From: Cucumis sativus
Taxonomy: Eukaryota; Streptophyta; Magnoliopsida; Cucurbitales; Cucurbitaceae
Direction: 5' to 3'
NCBI RefSeq assembly: GCF_000004075.3
Contig: NC_026660.2
Coordinates: 21,889,498 to 21,953,497, forward strand
DNA length: 64,000 nucleotides
The notes beneath the pieces are model-generated. The model did not search any database. It was given only the letters and a program-made list of their open reading frames with translations, and was not told the DNA's origin. Below, in pieces: positions 24,434 to 38,230 of this stretch. Position 1 is the first letter of the stretch. Each line of letters starts with the position of its first letter. Made by a program: the position numbers and the translations under genes.

Positions 24434-25802
24434 TGCAAGGACGCCGCCATGGCCAACAACAAATTGCTAGCTCATCTGTTAACTGTTTTCAGTATGGTTT
24501 TTTCTTTGGAAAAACTATGGCAGGGATAGTGGATCATCCCCTCAACCTTTAGAGAGGAAGTTGTGTCAGTTACTGTTGAGGTAAGTTCACTTTGGAGGTA
24601 TGAGCCTTTTCATGTGTAGATATATCACCTGTGTTCATAATTGTTTGACATCTTATTATTGGCTGTGGATAAAAGAATTCCACCAATCATGAAATTTAAT
24701 TATCCTACCAAGGTAGGTTTTTCTGTTCCCGGAAGATGAGAGGTATGTTATGTACTATGTACTTCTCAAATTCAATCTCAATCTCAATCTCAATCATGGC
24801 TTATCATTAAGCCGTATTTAGGATTTTACAATACCGCAAAAGCAAAACAAGTATAGTAATTCAAATAATCATCTATTGGAATATAGAATGCCTCTAAAAC
24901 AAACGGGTCGAGCATGAGTAGTATCGAGGTGGCCGGTTACCTTGTTTCTTCCCCAACCAATTACGCCCAACGGTATTGTTGAAAATTTTCATCTTTTTTC
25001 TTCCAATGTTAAGGTCTAAAGGCATACTAAGTTTTTAAATTAAATTACTTTCACCTATGTTTCCACTAAAATGCGGTAATTTATTGTTGAGACTTTTATT
25101 TCAACATACCATTTTGTCAAAGCAAAATTATTGTACTCTCCTATTTTTACTACTCTTATGTTTCTTCCTTTTAGGCTATGTATATTCATAGCACTTCATT
25201 ATTATTATTATTATTATAATTATTATTTGATCTTTTTAACTGTTTAAAATTGTTTGTTTTTATCTTACAATATCTTACTATTCTTTAAATATATCACTAG
25301 ATGTTAAGAGAACACTAGTATGTAAATTGAAGTGGGTATTCTTTTTTAGGTGCCAATTATTAGTGCAACTTCTGAATTATTGTGTCTATATAACAATAAT
25401 ATGTAGAAGTAAGAAATTGGTGTAAGTCCGTACACACAATGATGTTTGTCCAAGTTAAGTTTCGCAACAAGGTTCAATATTTTTCTATTATGCTTTTCAT
25501 TCATGTTAAAGACATAAGTACATTTTCATACTAAACTAAATATTTATAAAATATAATAAAATTTTACCTTCCATTGATAGATAATTACATTAACAGACGT
25601 GGATTGGTTTCTCTAAATTTTTATAGACAATCAATCAAACACAACAATTTCATTTAGAGATATAATATTCTTACACATTCTTCGTTTTTAAATATCAATA
25701 AAACTTTAAACCAAACAAGTATGCGAGGAAACACGTGGCAAGCAATGAAGCAAGTTCCAATTTAATGTAGTGTGGAGCATGGACAACCATCAACATTATT
25801 TG

Positions 25803-25833
<31 letters not shown>

Positions 25834-26367
25834 TTTGTGTGTGTATATATTTTTTGTTCTTTTATCTTTGAAAGAGGAAATGAAAATATAAATGCAAAAT
25901 TTCTTTTATGCAGTTTTGTCAGTAAAATGAGACACCCACTGAGCTACCCATCACTTCATTTCACCTTTCTCCTCCTTCTTTCCTTAAAATGGCTTGGGGA
26001 CCCTCACAATTAACCACACCTCTCCCTTTCATTTTTCTTTTTTTAAATTCATACATTTATCTCTCTTCCTACAATTCAATGCTTTTGTTAAATCTGCATC
26101 ATAATTATTAAATAAAACATAAACAATAATTTTACGTTAGAACAGTTCTTTTCATTAAAAAAACAAATTAATTATTGAATATCAATTCAAACCAATATAT
26201 GGATGATTATTGTTATGATGTCATAGAATTTTAAATGTGAATATATTATTGCCAAAAATATCAGTGATATTTAATGTAATAAGAAATGTGGTGTCTTCAC
26301 AATACAAACTAAATAACATTATGATTTTATGAATATAGTAAATACCATATATGGTATAAATAGGTAA

Positions 26368-26368
<1 letters not shown>

Positions 26369-26399
<31 letters not shown>
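26369..26399. repeat. (AAT)n microsatellite
   Basis: About ten AAT units without interruption. Confidence 0.95.
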
Positions 26400-26400
<1 letters not shown>

Positions 26401-29400
26401 GAAATGAAATATTACAAGAAAATGTCAAAATCATATTTTTGGAAAAAAGAGAGACAAAAAAGTACATCGAACCATTTTACCGACAATATATATATATATA
26501 TAGAGAGAGAGTTTTCAAATATGAAAACAAACTTAATTTTAATATATATATTATAAAATAATATGAACTATGAAAAATGGAAAGAGATGCTAGTTTTGAT
26601 ATTCCATTCAAAGTTCATATGAGAAGGAACTAAACTACACTGTCAAAATTGTATCTTTCTTTTTAATGATATTATATTCCAAACAAATAGGAGATTCAAA
26701 GTTGTAATTAATTAAGATAAGATTTACTATATTATGAAACCGGAAACTTTAGATATGTGAATGAAGTTCAAGCTTTGGTTGATTTTGTTAGAGATTTCTA
26801 TTTTAACAGTTTATCTTTGGATGACTAACCTTAGTTGAAATTTACATTTTTTTTTTATATATATTATTTTGGTTCATTCATCTTTATGACTAAAAAGCAT
26901 ACTCCATGCATGCTTTAACTTCTAATTGATACCGTACATTATTAAACGAACTCACTTTATTGAACATAAAAGCTTAGTGAGTGGTTCATATTGATTATAT
27001 ATATATCTCGTGATAGTTTTATATAGTTATTTGATTTTGGTATATGCAAATATAACAAAATAATATAGGTTAAATTGAATAAAGAAGAGAGAGAAAATAG
27101 GGGAGAGGGGTTTAGGGTTTGTTAGATGATAGAGAGATGGGAATAAATTGTAGAGTGAAAGAGAGGAATTAAAAAAGAGAGAGATAGTATTCATATTCAT
27201 ATACAGCGCTACTCACTCTCTCTATTCGTACTCTTTTATATTAATATTCTTTCCTCCTAAAAACCTCAGGTAGATATATGTCTTTATTATCTCTCTCTCC
27301 ATTTCCTCTATCTCTCTTTTCTTATACTATTACTCATTCTTAACTTTCATTTCATTTCTCTCCAGACCTTAATTAATTACTTCTACCACCACCTGTATAA
27401 CCACATTTGAATTACTCTATTTACCGGATATCCTAGCATTTAGAGATTCTCAAGCATTCTAGGATGTCCAGACGAAGGGCATTTGAAGAGTTTTGGATAT
27501 TTTTCTCAAACAATCAGATAATTTCTTAGTTGAAGTCATTCTCTACCTTTTACATTTTTTACTTATTTATTTATTATATAATTAACTATGGAACCATTTA
27601 TATATGGTAATTCTTATTATTTTAACAAAATATTCAAATTTAAATTCATACTTATTTTATAAAAGCCTTAATTTACGATAATATTACATTGTTGAGGAAA
27701 ATAATATACATATATATATAATACACACCACATTCATTTTTAAAAAAATCAATTGATAAAAACAAATGTTATTATATAAGTTTAAGACATTCTTGATTAA
27801 AAATCTTATAAAACAAACGTATATATTCAAAAATATTTAGGTAATCTACATCGATAATTTCATATATATATGTATGATAGAAGCCATATAATTAGATTTC
27901 AATCTACATCCTAAAAAGAGGTTACTGTTGGAGTAGCTTTTACAATTTATTGTTAACTGAAAGTTGTATTAATTAAAAACTCGTATGTATTAATTCACAA
28001 AGAAAAAAAATCAGATTAGCATGGATTAACATAGCTATCGGTAATAGCTTAATTGCATCACTAATAACATAATATATATATCTATATGATACTTTCTATC
28101 TCTAACCATCGTAACTTTTGTTGAAATAAATTATTGATTTTAAATTATCAAATTATTAGATACGATATCATTAATAGAAGTCACCACCCACATTTTAAAA
28201 TAAAAATAAAAATAAATAAGCCTATTTAGAGAAAAAAAAGAAAGGCTATAAAATAAACAAACACCTGAAGAATATATGTTTTTCTTTATTAATTAATACA
28301 TAAGCTCAAATAAACCTATAAAAAGGGTAACCCTTTCTAAATATACTTATTAAACTAGCATAAGACGAAGATATATGATATATAGTTTTAATTAATGTAA
28401 ATGTGTATAGTACATATTAAAATTTATGATCGTAACCAACACCAAATATATTAAAACCTTAGGTTTGAGTATTTAATTTCATACACACACTATATATATA
28501 ACGAATACCAACGGTATGAAATTGGACCACAGTACGTTATAACTTTTAATCATGATGTCTTCACAGATTAAGCTATCCAATGTGCTTTAAATTCACCTAA
28601 ATTCTAGCTGATTATTATTTCATTTTGGTTGAGATATATCAAAATTTGCAATAAATATTATGAATATGTATGCAAATAATTAGATGAGAGTATAATGTAA
28701 ATGTAGTGAGGGAGTGTAATATTTAATATTGATGAGAGTGGTGAATATGAATAATTGCTCTATTGCAACCACCTCAATGCATATAGCAAATATAGTAATA
28801 GATCATATGGGGATATGGTTAATAAAAATGTGAATCCAATTATTCACAATACTCCCAGCTACTGCATGCCTACTTCTTAATAATTTTATTCTTCAACCTT
28901 TTTTCGTTTTCTTTTTGTCTTTTACTCGAAAATATATATCTTAATTGGTCGATCTACCTTTTGTTTCATTTTATTTGAAAACAAAAATGATACCCAGAAT
29001 TATTGTCGATGACGATGACGATGACGACGATATTAAAATTTTCAATCTTATGAAAATGTTGAAAATGTACTTTTGAATATTTAAATTAATAAACCAATAT
29101 TGTTTGGGGTTAAAATTGTGTTATTATTTGTATCATATATTTTTCCTATTACTTATTTTTGTTTTTTTTTCTTTCAGTAGATTTGAAAAAAATAATTAAA
29201 AAAAAATTAGACTCCTAGTTCAAATTTATTATTTTTAAAAAGAAAAAGCAAAAAACAAGTCATGCCCGTGCAATCTTAAAAGTATGGATGCATCGTTTAA
29301 TGCCCTAAGTCTAGAACTCATAATTCGAATATTTAACATTCCACTCCATTTTCTTGCGACCGGTCTGGTAACATTATCCTTATTTGTATAACCAATATGA

Positions 29401-29911
29401 GTTCTTTCACCATACTCATATGCATACTAAGAAAATTTCGAAAAGATCACCCAACCATAGAATTGTTCGAGTTAAGCATGCTTAACTTCGTGGAGTTCGT
29501 ATGATCGAACCCATTGAAAAGGAAAGTAACCTTATTGGTTATAGATAGTAACTTTTAATTTTTTTAAAATCTTTCTTAACCTTACTTTCATGTCCTTAAA
29601 ATAATTTCTCTAATTTACACTGATATTAGTTCAGTCATATCCCTCTCCCAAACTCATAACATTACACATCATATATATATAACTAATGCACGCTTGATAT
29701 GCACAATACACTTAAATAACTTTAATTTAATATATATCTTCAATAAACTACGTACCAATATACAGTTTATATATACTAAAAAATATCATATCTACAAAAT
29801 GAAAAAAACGTATCAGGTCTTACACACTTTAAATATTCTATTCTATTCATTTTGATGCTTTGGAATAATTGAATTGACTAAAGGGTAGTCCATATTTTTG
29901 TTTTGAAAGGA

Positions 29912-29916
<5 letters not shown>

Positions 29917-29982
<66 letters not shown>
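29917..29982. repeat. Long (TA)33 microsatellite
   Basis: Sixty-six bases of perfect alternating TA, the longest simple repeat in the window. It can extrude a cruciform and is likely to be length-variable between individuals. Confidence 0.97.
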
Positions 29983-29984
<2 letters not shown>

Positions 29985-31269
29985 GAAGGAGCATGTTAAA
30001 TAATAGTAGTTGTTTAGAGGGTACCCCCCATTTCACCCCACTCTATTGCCGGCCCACCCCCTATATCATACTATTACTTCCATTTTACTGCCCCTCTCTA
30101 TTCCATCCCTTAATTACCCTAAATCAATCTACCACCCTACCTAAATTTATATAATTTCCTCCCCTAAACTATAAAATTTCAATTCTCTTTTAATTTCTTC
30201 TAATCTAATGTAAATACCAAACATGAATTGTCACACCAATAATGAACACACACACTAAATTTTACATCTTGACCAATAAGTCACATCAGGAGGAAAAAGA
30301 CAGCATCATGCATGACTCGGCCTCCTACTAAAGGTAAATGATATAGATAACAAAACCCTACATTACATATTTTACCTTAGATAATTTTATTTGACAGCTG
30401 AGTGAAAGTTTGTAGGGAAGTTAGTAAAAGATGTGGCAAGATGGGTATAATATGGTACACATGTGAGAGGCAATTCAACCACATCTGGCTGCAGATAACA
30501 CACATTCCGAAATATATATATAGCTTAGGTTAAAAAGAGGGTCCAAAGAATAAAGTTGTTTTTACCCCATTTTGAAAAGGATGAAATGAATTCGTATTTG
30601 AGATAACTTATCTTTAAATATTGAGGCAAAACACACAGCTCACAGGTCCCATAAGGTACCATACAATTCTATGTTTTATTGTTCATTGTAACCAAACGGT
30701 ACTCTTTTTTTGGACATTATTTTCTTTCGCTTTCCATTTCAGTATTTTTTATTTATTTATCGGTGGTCACAAATTATTTACATTTACATACTGAAATTAT
30801 TTCTTTAACATTCTTACTAACCTCAATCCATTTTTTACCATACTAATATATATTGTTTCTAAAATAACACTGCAACAATAATATAATTTAATATGCTTAA
30901 GGAAAATCATTTTAAAAGTACTGCAAACACAAACAATTAATCAAAATTACCAAATATCATCGTTAGTCAATGTAAACATAACTAGTAGACGTACTTATAA
31001 ATCTAATTATTTGGATTCATTCTTTTTATATTTAATTTAACTTCAGCTGTTCTTACATCATCTTATTATCGATGAATGGAACTATTTTAGATATTGTCAT
31101 TTGAGGTGAAGTTTGAAAGGAGAAAGAAAAATAATTTATTATTGTTATTATTGAGAAGAAAGAGTAATGGTTTTAGGGAAATATTAGGAGAAAGCATGGA
31201 GAGTAACATCCAATATATAATTGAAGATATTATATTATTGAATAATAATAATAATATCTCAATAATGTG

Positions 31270-31332
31270 GATATATATATCTATCTATATATATATATAT
31301 CTATCTATATATATATATATATATATATATAT
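31270..31332. repeat. Mixed TA/CTAT microsatellite in the GIR-like gene's promoter
   Basis: Alternating blocks of TA and CTAT repeats about 300 bases before the ATG at 31638. A short in-frame translation through it is an artefact of the repeat. Confidence 0.9.
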
Positions 31333-31637
31333 GCCATGATCTCCCATATAGCATAAGTGACATAACTTTGAATGAAATAAATTTGCAAGGGCCCCTCTTC
31401 CTTCTTTGATTATTATTAATTAGTTTGTGTTATGCAGTTAGGTTTTGAAAAATTCACCATAAATTCCCTTCCCTTTTTAATTCCCTTTTCCCTCTCCCCT
31501 CATTTCTTCATTCCTTTTTTTTCTTTTTCAAATCACAAACCCTGTGCTGTGTAAGCCTCTCTCATCTCTCACATGCATTCCTACAAGTGTCAATAAGTTT
31601 TCATTATTTGTTAACTTTTGTTTTTGGTTTTTAGAAA

Positions 31638-31970
31638 ATGAGCAAGAGATCGAGAAGTAGCGAGGCAGAGGTGGAGTTGAGAGTGAACTTGAACCGGTCA
31701 CCTACGGCTTCGTCTTCGTCTTCGTCGGTGAGCACGTTTGATGGATCAGGATCGGGGTCGTCAGAGATATCAGTGGGGAATTCGTGCTTGTCATGTGAAG
31801 GAGAAGAGCATGGTGGGAGATTGGAAGAGATTATAACAAGATCAATGATGTTGGTGGGATGTCCAGGGTGTTTCATGTATGTGATGCTGACAGAAAAGAG
31901 CTCTCAATGCCCAAAATGCAAGAACAACGTGTTTCTTGATTTCTTCAAGCAACAACCACATCATGCCTAG
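31638..31970 (+). CDS. GIR: GL2-interacting repressor (GIR1/GIR2)-like protein
   Basis: Protein of 110 residues with an intronless coding region; a leader intron at about 31551-31634 (GTAAGC ... TTTTTAG) probably lies just before the ATG. The N-terminus has an EAR-like motif (ELRVNLN, residues 13-19), the short signal for TOPLESS-type co-repressors. A Ser-rich linker follows, with a Gly/Ser segment. The C-terminal signature MLVGCPGCFMYVML plus CPKCKNNVFLDFF (residues 71-103) holds four Cys (75, 78, 91, 94) spaced like a zinc ribbon. In Arabidopsis GIR1 and GIR2 bridge GLABRA2 and TOPLESS to repress root-hair genes. The EAR copy here (LRVNL) departs from the LDLKLNL form of GIR1/2, so repressor strength may differ. 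Family assignment is strong. Confidence 0.9.
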   Translation: MSKRSRSSEAEVELRVNLNRSPTASSSSSSVSTFDGSGSGSSEISVGNSCLSCEGEEHGGRLEEIITRSMMLVGCPGCFMYVMLTEKSSQCPKCKNNVFLDFFKQQPHHA

Positions 31971-34900
31971 TTACCCCAACATATCCAAATTATTATTAGT
32001 TACTATAATTAAGTACTCTTTTTCTTCTCTCTTTCTTTCTTTCTTATTTCTCATCAAATTTCTTAACTTTAATTAGTCAAGTTGTTTTTCTTTTCTTTTC
32101 TTTTTGGCATTTTGGTTGGTGTGAGATCTTATTATATATAAATTAAAATGTCGTCGACCATGAAACCTAGGATGGATTATTAACTTTTTGTATGATGAAT
32201 TGGCTGAAATTTTCACTTTAATTTCTCTATCTGATCTTTCTCTCTCTCTCTCTCTCTCTTTCCATATGGTATTGTCTTTGATGTTTGCTGCCATTAATTA
32301 ACATGTAGCTGTCTTTCTGAGTTTTTCATGTGTGTGGATAATGAAATCCATACACATTGTTCGAGAACAAACCAATTGAAAAGTTGGTTACAAGGTGGAG
32401 AGAGTGTATATATATATATACACACACTATATATCATATTTATTTTGACAGCAGAAGATTTGAACTTCTGAGTTCAAAATTGACAATACTAACACTACAT
32501 GTTAGGTGAATTATTTGAAAAAATAACTCAAATAATATATGTGGTAGTTATGGGAAGCATTCAACTTTTCAATTATGCATCCAACATATTTAAGAGAAAA
32601 GTCACACACATTTATGTGCTTACAACTATCTCTATACTAGTTATGTATTTGTGCATATATATTATCAAATTGGGTAATTGACAAATTCTTTTTTGTTTTT
32701 TAATATTTTAATTCTTGTTCGTCAATCCAAATCCATAACACAACTGTTATATATCCCAATTCTTGTCCTAATCTAATTTTCATGAACAAATAAATAAGTA
32801 AATGTGAGTCTTTTTTCATAAGTGGTGTAATTTTAGTACAACAGTGCAGTTTCTTCCTTTCTCGAGTATTAGGTTTGAATACTCTTTACCTTACATTTTT
32901 ATTTTTTTAAAAAAGAAGGTTATGAGGAATTATGAATTGAAAATTGTATACAGTTTCTTGCTTCCCTGATTATTGATGACAGAATATTAAAATATCCATG
33001 ACAGTTGACTCATGTTTATTTGAATCAGAACTACATTATTAAACAGCTCCATCTTCTCCACGTATAAACTCAATGAAAGATTCCCATTCATCTACGACAC
33101 ACTTCTAAAAATATCAAATAAATTATAATAATTAAGTCCATAGTATATACACTTTATTATTTGTGAAAATGACAAAAACGAAACTCAACCCATATATCAA
33201 TACGTAAAATGTCACAAATGCCCTCGTCACTAGTCTATGTTCGATACACCTTATAGACGTCCGATACACCTAATACACCCCTTGATACCTCTGATACTTT
33301 TTTATACACCCGATACATTTGATTGATATATTTAATGCTCATGATACTCTTTGATACACTCGATATCTTCTTATACACACCTAAAACATTACTAATATAT
33401 GTTTGATACATGTGATATAATGCATATACATTTGATAGCCTTCACTTATACAATTGATTGATTAAATGCGCAGCTTGATATGCTTGAAGTCCTACTTATA
33501 CACTTGATATAGTATTGATATACACTTGTAAACTTGATTCATATACTTGACAATGATTGATCACTTTACTGATATTGCTTTTTAACAATATATATTGTTG
33601 ATATATTTGATAATGATACACTGAGTTACATCATTCATATACTTAATAATACTCTAATGAACTGCATAAAGTTTGAAAAAACAAAAATCACGTAATAAGT
33701 ATATTACAACACTAAGATACGAAACTGAGACAAAGTAACACAAAAAAATTAATGTAAAAATATAAAATAAAATCATTTGGAAACAGATTCAACTTAAAAT
33801 ATATATCGAATAAAGTAAAAAAAAAATCGCAAATGAAGTTAAATTACTCCGATCAACAATCATTATATTATATTTCATATTGCAATTATTATACTATTGA
33901 TATTTTAAAATTAAGATTAAGACGTAAAGAATAAATAATTTTTCTAGTATAAGATAAACAAATAGTTATTACTTTAAAAAGTAATAGAATAAATAAATAA
34001 TAAGTATGGCATTACAAAGATGAACGAGAAATAAGTCATTGAAAGGTAGTTTATAATCTTTTTTGTCATATTTACAAAACTATAAAACAATGTACTATAA
34101 TTGCTATATCATATTTTCAAAATGCTATAACGTCCAATTTTTATTTATTTATTTATTCGGACTTTAACAAATAAATATATACATAAAAAAGGAAATGCAT
34201 GAATATATATCTTGTAGTGACTTGAGGTTTAGATGAAGATATACATGTCGATAGATAGGGGTATTGAATAGAAAGAGAAGAAGGTGGTTGAGGCATATGA
34301 AAAAGACCCGAGAGAGAGGTAACATCCTCACTCCAATCATAATCCCATGCTGGGTGTGGTTGAGATTTTCACCTTCAAAATTTAAAACTAAGGAGACACG
34401 CTCGATCCTTTCATGATTCTCATGTCCAAATGGGTATTTGATTATCTAATAAAATGAAATTGAGATTCGATTAGACAACTCAAACAAACACCCCTCCTTT
34501 AGATACGTACAAGTCAATTAATACATACAAAAAGAGAAAAGAGAGAAAAGAGGAGAGTTGGGTATTAAATTGGAAGAGGGAAGGGATATTGAATGGGAGG
34601 TTTTAAGTGAAGAAGAGGGAGCACGTGTTAGTGTTTAACAGAGACTGCCATTTTAACTGTTACCGCTGCTATACCGTTAAATTCTACCCACCCACTGCTT
34701 CTGCTTCTCACTCCATCTCTCCCACCCTCTTTTTCTTTCCTTTGAAGTTTGTGTTTAATTATTTTACTTTGATTATGTAAGTCAAAGTAGAGGGAGAGAA
34801 TAATGTGTATCCTTACCAACTCATTCTTTGATATTATTACAGGACCATGAAGAACTGGGTTTTCGTAATTTTGATACCATCCACGACTCCCAATAACTTT

Positions 34901-37900
34901 GTGCATGCTTTTACAATCAATGTCAATTAAAGCATCGACATGAATTGAAATATAGTTTATTAATTACATATATATGTTTTCTTGAAATTATTTGAGGAGA
35001 GAGCTTAGCATGCAACAACAGAATCATCCTTTGGAGAATGATCAAATGACGTTAGTCAAACAAAATAAATAATCTCTTATTTTCTTAATTAAAAAGAAAC
35101 TGCGAAACTTATTTAAAACTAATTTAAAGAGTATAAATTAAAATTAAAATGAAAGGAAAGGAATAAATATATATACACACATAAAGGTACAGAATCCCAG
35201 TTTTCCTTCTAGAAGGGTAGTAACGAAGTTTTCAATTATTAACTACTATGAGGATTGAGTAGACAATAGACATGAAAATTCATGAAAGTTACTCTTTCTT
35301 TTAGAGAAGTAGAAGAAGTGAAAAAAGATATATAGTAAAAAGTATAAAATTATTGTTGACTTTTGATATATAAATATAAAAATAATGGCTGAAGAAAATT
35401 GATATAATGTGTATTGACATTAAATGAATGAAGTGAGAAACCGTGAGTGGCGTAACTGATGGGGAAGAGGATGGGTGTGTGTTGCATCTACCTCTTTAAT
35501 TAGGGTTTTATTTTTTGGATTGGACCATATCTCTCGTGACGATAATAATTTAATTCATAAGTTCTTCTTCATAACTATACCAACTCATTATTTTTTCAAT
35601 AAGTTGGTTGTATGCAGTTATATATAGTTTGACCATAAATATTATTATGGTGATCTCAAACTTTGTAGGGAATAAATATTTTGAAATCAAACTGGGAGGT
35701 TAGGAGGGAGGAAAGAAGCTTCGGCCATCATTTTCACTACTCACTACTCACTACTGCTATCATCATATCATCATATCATCATATATAATGTATGTATTAT
35801 TCAAAAAAGAAAAGTGGAATTGTCAACAATGATGTCATTGATAAAATATTTACCATTTATCATCAACTTGTGTGTGATGGATTTTTGTGATTCTGTAATG
35901 AGCTCTTGCTTGGTTTTTTATGTATTCTTCTTAGAAAACTTTAGAAGAAAAGCAATGTGATTTTATCTAGCAGAAGAAAAGGAATTGATGGTTGAATTTT
36001 TATAAGGAAAAAACAAATGAAAGGTATCTTCTTGATCGATGTTTGATGTGTGTTGGATTCTAGTTTTTGAAAAATTGCATTGGGTGGAAAATTTATATTA
36101 GTGTGTTAAAAATATGATAAATTATTGAGATATTAGCTTTGTAAGCTACAACAACTCTATATGACGACAAACCAATGACAATGAGAACAACAACGTACTA
36201 ACCACAAAGAGATTGAACGTGACAACGATAGTTGTAGACGAAGACCGCTACGTTTGAAGGTTGATCAATGATTAGATATCTATGAGAACAAATAGATGGT
36301 ATCTCAATCTGTGGAGCTTCCTGCCCTTCACTATACTAGCATTTGCCTAGCCACGTTACTCATTCGATTGTCAGTTGCTGTTGTTGGTAAGTTCTCTTGT
36401 GATTTTCCTTCTCCTCTAATGTGCGATAGCCCCTTGGGGAAAGGCTATCCAACTTATTGTGATAGATAAAGAAGTTGTTCTAATTAAATGAAAATCCATT
36501 TAAGTACAAACTTGGAACAAATCATGTTGGATTTTTTGTCAATAAGAATTATTAAGAATTCTTTTTATTATATACTGATCGGGGTTACTTTACAAAATTG
36601 GATAAAGTAATATTCATATAAAAAGATAAAAAGATTGTGTCCTCGTTGACAAGAATCTTTTAATCTTTTATCTATATCTTTCAAATAAAAAAAATCCGAA
36701 AGATTTGATAAAGTCTTTAGATATTGGAAGCTCCACTCTTGGTTCAGAGGCACTTTACTGAACATTCAATTCGAAAGCATTCTTTCAAGAGAAAGGTTTC
36801 AAAGGTATATCAATTATCTTCTTTGTGATGACAAATTACTAAAGATCTACAAGTAATCTTACTGTGTACCAACTGATAAGAAATATGAAAGAAAATTGAA
36901 CCTAGTTGAACTGCAGTTAATGAATTTAAATGGAGTATGAGTTTATCTTCAAGTATATTCAAATACAAACTCACAGGAGCCTGTCATTGATTGTTGTTGT
37001 TGTTGCTTGTTCTCCAGACATAGGTGGTATTTATCGAGTTGGGTTAACAAAGTCTTTTGTCTTATTAGTTTTTTCTATTTCCTTAGTTATTCTCACGATT
37101 AAATAGTTTAAGTATAGCTAAATGATATAAATAGATTTGTAGGGATGAATGAATGAAAATGATTTATATATTTTAAATATATGAAAAGGAAAAATATATA
37201 TAAAAGAATAATTGTGGGCTGAAAAAACAGCGGAGCAAGTGGAAGCCAAATTATATATATAAAACAATTGAATACAAAAAAACGTGTTGTATATTATTTA
37301 TTATTATATAATGGTAGGCTGCGGATTATATCATTCTTTTTAAATAATCATAATCATATATGTATGTATATATATATATATATAAAGGTCAATTGAATGG
37401 TGAATTGTAATATAGGAAGCTATATTGACTTGACTTTCCCAGTTGTGAATTGGGAGGCAACTCTTTTTGAACTTTCAAATCAAATCAATACATTAATTAA
37501 CCCATCTAATTATCTAATTATGCTCTTAATTTTTATTTTTAATATATATAATTGATTGATGCCCTTTTGGGCTTGTGAAAAAGAATTAAGATAAGGTGCT
37601 TTGAGATGGAGCACATTCTCCACGTGTCTCCCATCTTAACACTTAACACTTAACACACACACACACGCGCACCATTTTTTCAATACCCTTATCCCTACCT
37701 TTCTAAAATATAGTAACTAAGAATATTATTAGGAATGCTAACAATCTACCACATTGAAAGTAAAGTTCAAACACACTAAATAGGAAAAATTTAAAGCTTA
37801 TATACATATTCACAAGTTTATGTATAGAATTCAACGAGAAGTTAGGAATGTTTTTCTTTAGAAAAAGTTAAAAAACCTTTGTGTTTAATCATAACTTTGT

Positions 37901-38182
37901 TTGATTTAGGATTTGGAGTTTTAGTTAGTGAGTAGAAAAGAAAGAGAGGAAATTAGGTAAGAAGAAGACAAAGTAGTGAGCGAAGCATTGGAAAAGGTAA
38001 ACGTGATTAAAGGAAAAAGGAGAGGAAGGGAAATGGAAAGACGGCAAAGCCACATTGAGAAGCATCTTCGCCCATTCCTTTCCATTTGAGCATTCAAACA
38101 CGTTCATCCCACAGTTTCCATTTCCACTCAACAACAATCAAACTAAACCCTTTTCAATTCCTTTCTCCATCCATCTTCTAAT
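31971..38182. other. 6-kb intergenic region holding a DNA-element candidate
   Basis: The GIR-like 3' UTR with a TC run (about 32239-32260) is followed by AT-rich DNA. The element at 33158-34080 is annotated separately. The region around 34.6-34.9 kb looks transcript-like but carries no convincing frame. Bases 36.0-36.8 kb are less AT-rich and unexplained. Near 37.62 kb, promoter-side of CAF1, there is a CACGTGTC ABRE-type site and a CTTAACA/CA/CG repeat. Confidence 0.5.
33158..34080. mobile_element. Candidate non-autonomous DNA element with inverted ends and GATACAC core
   Basis: The left end reads TATTTGTGAAAATGACAAAA. The reverse complement of the right end (about 34055-34078) reads TTTGTAAATATGACAAAA, giving imperfect inverted ends of about 24 bases. 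Between 33240 and 33660 the motif GATACAC or a close variant (GATACAT, GATATA, ATACACC) recurs about a dozen times at irregular spacing. There is no transposase. It resembles AT-rich miniature or Mutator-like derivatives common in cucurbit genomes; the superfamily is inferred and no clear target duplication was seen. Confidence 0.45.
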
Positions 38183-38230
38183 CTTTATAAACACCACATA
38201 ATATCCTCAATTCTCCCCAATTCTCAAACT

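Larger units (their letters stand above)
24434..31550. other. 7-kb intergenic region, no supported protein gene
   Basis: The microprotein 3' UTR (to about 24.8 kb) is followed by very AT-rich DNA with many microsatellites: TA at 25803-25827, AAT at 26369-26399, a 33-unit TA run at 29917-29982, and mixed TA/CTAT at 31270-31332. A purine-rich block (about 27085-27190) is followed by a pyrimidine-rich block (about 27210-27365). A 29-codon frame at 28987-29076 carries a GATGAC repeat. I looked by eye for conserved plant microRNA sequences and saw none. Confidence 0.55.

Noticed and set aside
27430-27465. ATCCTAG...CTAGGAT small inverted repeat
   Set aside because: Only a 7-base stem; expected by chance at this scale.
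31094-31339. 81-codon frame ending in an Ile/Tyr repeat
   Set aside because: Its second half is translation of a TA/CTAT microsatellite.
34610-34632. GAAGAAGAGGGAGCACGTG, resembling miR164
   Set aside because: Too many differences from the miR164 sequence and no matching star arm nearby.
34628-34906. 92-codon minus-strand frame in a transcript-like area
   Set aside because: No family resemblance; the area has no splice structure that I can support as a gene.
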